Origin: Chthoniobacter flavus
GTDB taxonomy: Bacteria > Verrucomicrobiota > Verrucomicrobiia > Chthoniobacterales > Chthoniobacteraceae
DNA: 58,812 nt
Reading direction: 5' to 3'
Assembly (NCBI GenBank): GCA_945861435.1
Contig: CAMAUX010000032.1
Coordinates: 1 to 58,812, forward strand
In this document: positions 57,901 to 58,812 of the stretch, piece after piece
Numbering within the stretch: the first letter of the stretch is position 1
How the letters are laid out: each line of letters starts with the position of its first letter
Notes under the pieces: generated by a model
Told to the model about the DNA's origin: nothing
Databases searched by the model: none
The model's input: only the letters and a program-made list of their open reading frames with translations
Made by a program: the position numbers and the translations under genes

Positions 57901-58304
57901 GGCTGTTCCTCCGGGCGGTGGTGGTTGGGGTCGAGGAGTTCTGCAAAAGAACAGGGGGAGGAAAGGGGGTTGTGGCGGAGTCGGGCGCGATCAAACAGCC
58001 TGAAACCCAAAGAAAAACATGAACTAAGAGAGCGGGAGGTCTTGGGCCTGGGGGGGGAATGCAGTGTCTGGGGCCGCTGCGGCAGATCTCTTGTGCTCGC
58101 CGCGAGTTGGAGTGATTGAGGCTGGCGTATTATGGTGGAGCGTTGCGGCGTGGGCTGGTGTCGCAGTTTGTAGAGGCCAAACGACGCAACCATGGGGGGG
58201 CAGCGTTTCTGAGCTGGTTTTCGCCGCTATGCGGCGATCTTCCCTGCATCCCCCTGCGCCAGCCGGAGGCGGAGCCGGTTGGAGCCCTTCAAGAAACTGG
58301 CCTG
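57901..58304. other. No gene recognised
   Basis: About 400 nt of GC-rich DNA between the arrays and repeat copy D. No frame has a supported product. Confidence 0.5.
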
Positions 58305-58601
58305 AACCTCAATGCGGCGATGCAAACTTGTCGGATCTGATGTGAGTTTCTGTGGAAACGGAAGTTGCAGCTTAAAACCATCCCGTTTCAGGCTCACCCG
58401 TTGGGTGAGTCTCTTTGAGCGACTTTCAAAGTCTGTAACGACATGGCCGTCACCCTCAAGTACCCAAGCACTGATAGGACTCCGCAGTCGCCTGAACCCG
58501 GAGAGTTCCCAATGGCCCACGGAACGCACTGAATGCACGGATCATGCAACAGACTCTCAGCCCCCTCATTCCCCTCATTCCCCTCATTCCTCCCGTTTCT
58601 T
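58305..58601 (-). repeat. Dispersed structured repeat, copy D (one end replaced by an array)
   Basis: A minus-strand copy of the 330-nt repeat. It matches the others up to the cccctcatt-rich segment. The end that should carry the second GGCCCACGGAA arm is replaced by the 9-nt array at 58602-58664, so the long stem cannot form here. Confidence 0.88.
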
Positions 58602-58664
58602 CCGTGCCGTCCGTGCCGTCCGTGCCGTCCGTGCCGTCCGTGCCGTCCGTGCCGTCCGTGATTC
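58602..58664. repeat. 9-nt tandem array, unit CCGTGCCGT x 7
   Basis: Seven perfect units. The sequence 'ttccgtgcggtcc' at the same place in repeat copy B is the likely seed of the expansion. Confidence 0.95.
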
Positions 58665-58676
58665 CGCCTCAATCAT

Positions 58677-58812
58677 CCTCAACTACTCCAATCGGTGCTG
58701 CAACTCCTCAATGACGAAGGTTCTGACGGCTTCGCCGAGGGCCTTCGCATCCTCGTCAACGAGGCCATGCAGGCCGAGCGCTCCCACGTGCTCCAAGCCC
58801 GCCCTTTCGAGC
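58677..58812 (+). CDS. IS256-family transposase, N-terminal part (cut by window edge)
   Basis: The frame reads NHPQLLQSVLQLLNDEGSDG then FAEGLRILVNEAMQAERSHV and LQARPFE to the last base. 'GLRILVNEAMQAERxxxLxARPFE' is the N-terminal signature of IS256/Mutator-type DDE transposases (usual form LNEAMxxERxxxLxAxPYER). A stop lies just upstream and no good ATG precedes the homology; GTG within SVLQLL is possible, so the 5' end may be damaged. The DDE residues are outside the window. The element begins only a few bases after the 9-nt array and repeat copy D. Confidence 0.75.

Overview
The window looks like a chromosomal segment of a high-GC member of the PVC superphylum, most probably a Verrucomicrobiota bacterium. 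The best marker is the 51-residue 'small basic protein' at 21942-22097, a family confined to Planctomycetes, Verrucomicrobia and Chlamydiae. A pseudopilin with the usual PVC look, a Gld-type ABC cluster with a DUF4340 partner and a Gly/Pro-rich secreted protein fit this. No rRNA or other marker allows a finer placement.

Layout. (1) 1-4358 is a decayed accessory zone: the start of an ECF sigma factor (cut by the edge), a broken IS110-family transposase, a vapC toxin that has lost its N-terminal Asp next to the IS remnant, a DUF1016 N-terminal fragment and an intact Fic protein. (2) 4359-20858 is a complete-looking 16.5-kb integrative element in the 3' end of a tRNA-Gly(CCC) gene. A 32-nt direct repeat marks both ends. 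Next to the left repeat is a tyrosine integrase, then an unknown protein, a HTH protein, an AEP-type primase, a RecA/AAA-type helicase and an iteron cluster that looks like a replication origin. The right half is a minus-strand defence load: a Mrr-like nuclease with a PUA-like N-terminus, then hsdM, a possible 99-codon ORF, a HEPN/Abi_2 protein, hsdS, hsdR and an EVE-GP88 fusion. From hsdM to hsdR the genes overlap or nearly abut. (3) 20903-39363 is mostly core or species-specific: pseudopilin, small basic protein, mgtE, an unknown membrane protein, recR-phrB, a phosphopantetheinyl transferase, two cell-envelope glycosyltransferases, a NarL-type two-component pair and an operon of secreted or membrane proteins of unknown function. 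(4) 39615-45985 holds an RND efflux operon (adaptor, pump, outer-membrane factor) and a small unknown gene. (5) 46182-57012 holds a vapBC pair, a Gld-like ABC-2 transporter cluster (ATPase, permease, GldG-like, DUF4340), rarA and a large FHA-like/CsgG-domain membrane protein. (6) 57013-58812 is low-complexity DNA with several 9- and 10-nt tandem arrays, a DUF1328 membrane peptide and the start of an IS256-family transposase.

Two dispersed repeat families stand out. One is about 330 nt long, has strong internal inverted repeats and occurs four times; the three fully flanked copies each lie between convergent genes. The other is about 85 nt, MITE-like, with TTATTG/CAATAA ends, and occurs three times; one copy is inserted inside a copy of the first family, and the empty site can be read from the other copies. 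The best candidates for something undescribed are the integrative element (iteron origin plus coupled Abi/Type I operon plus EVE-GP88 fusion) and the two repeat families. All calls are from reading the sequence; no database search was run.
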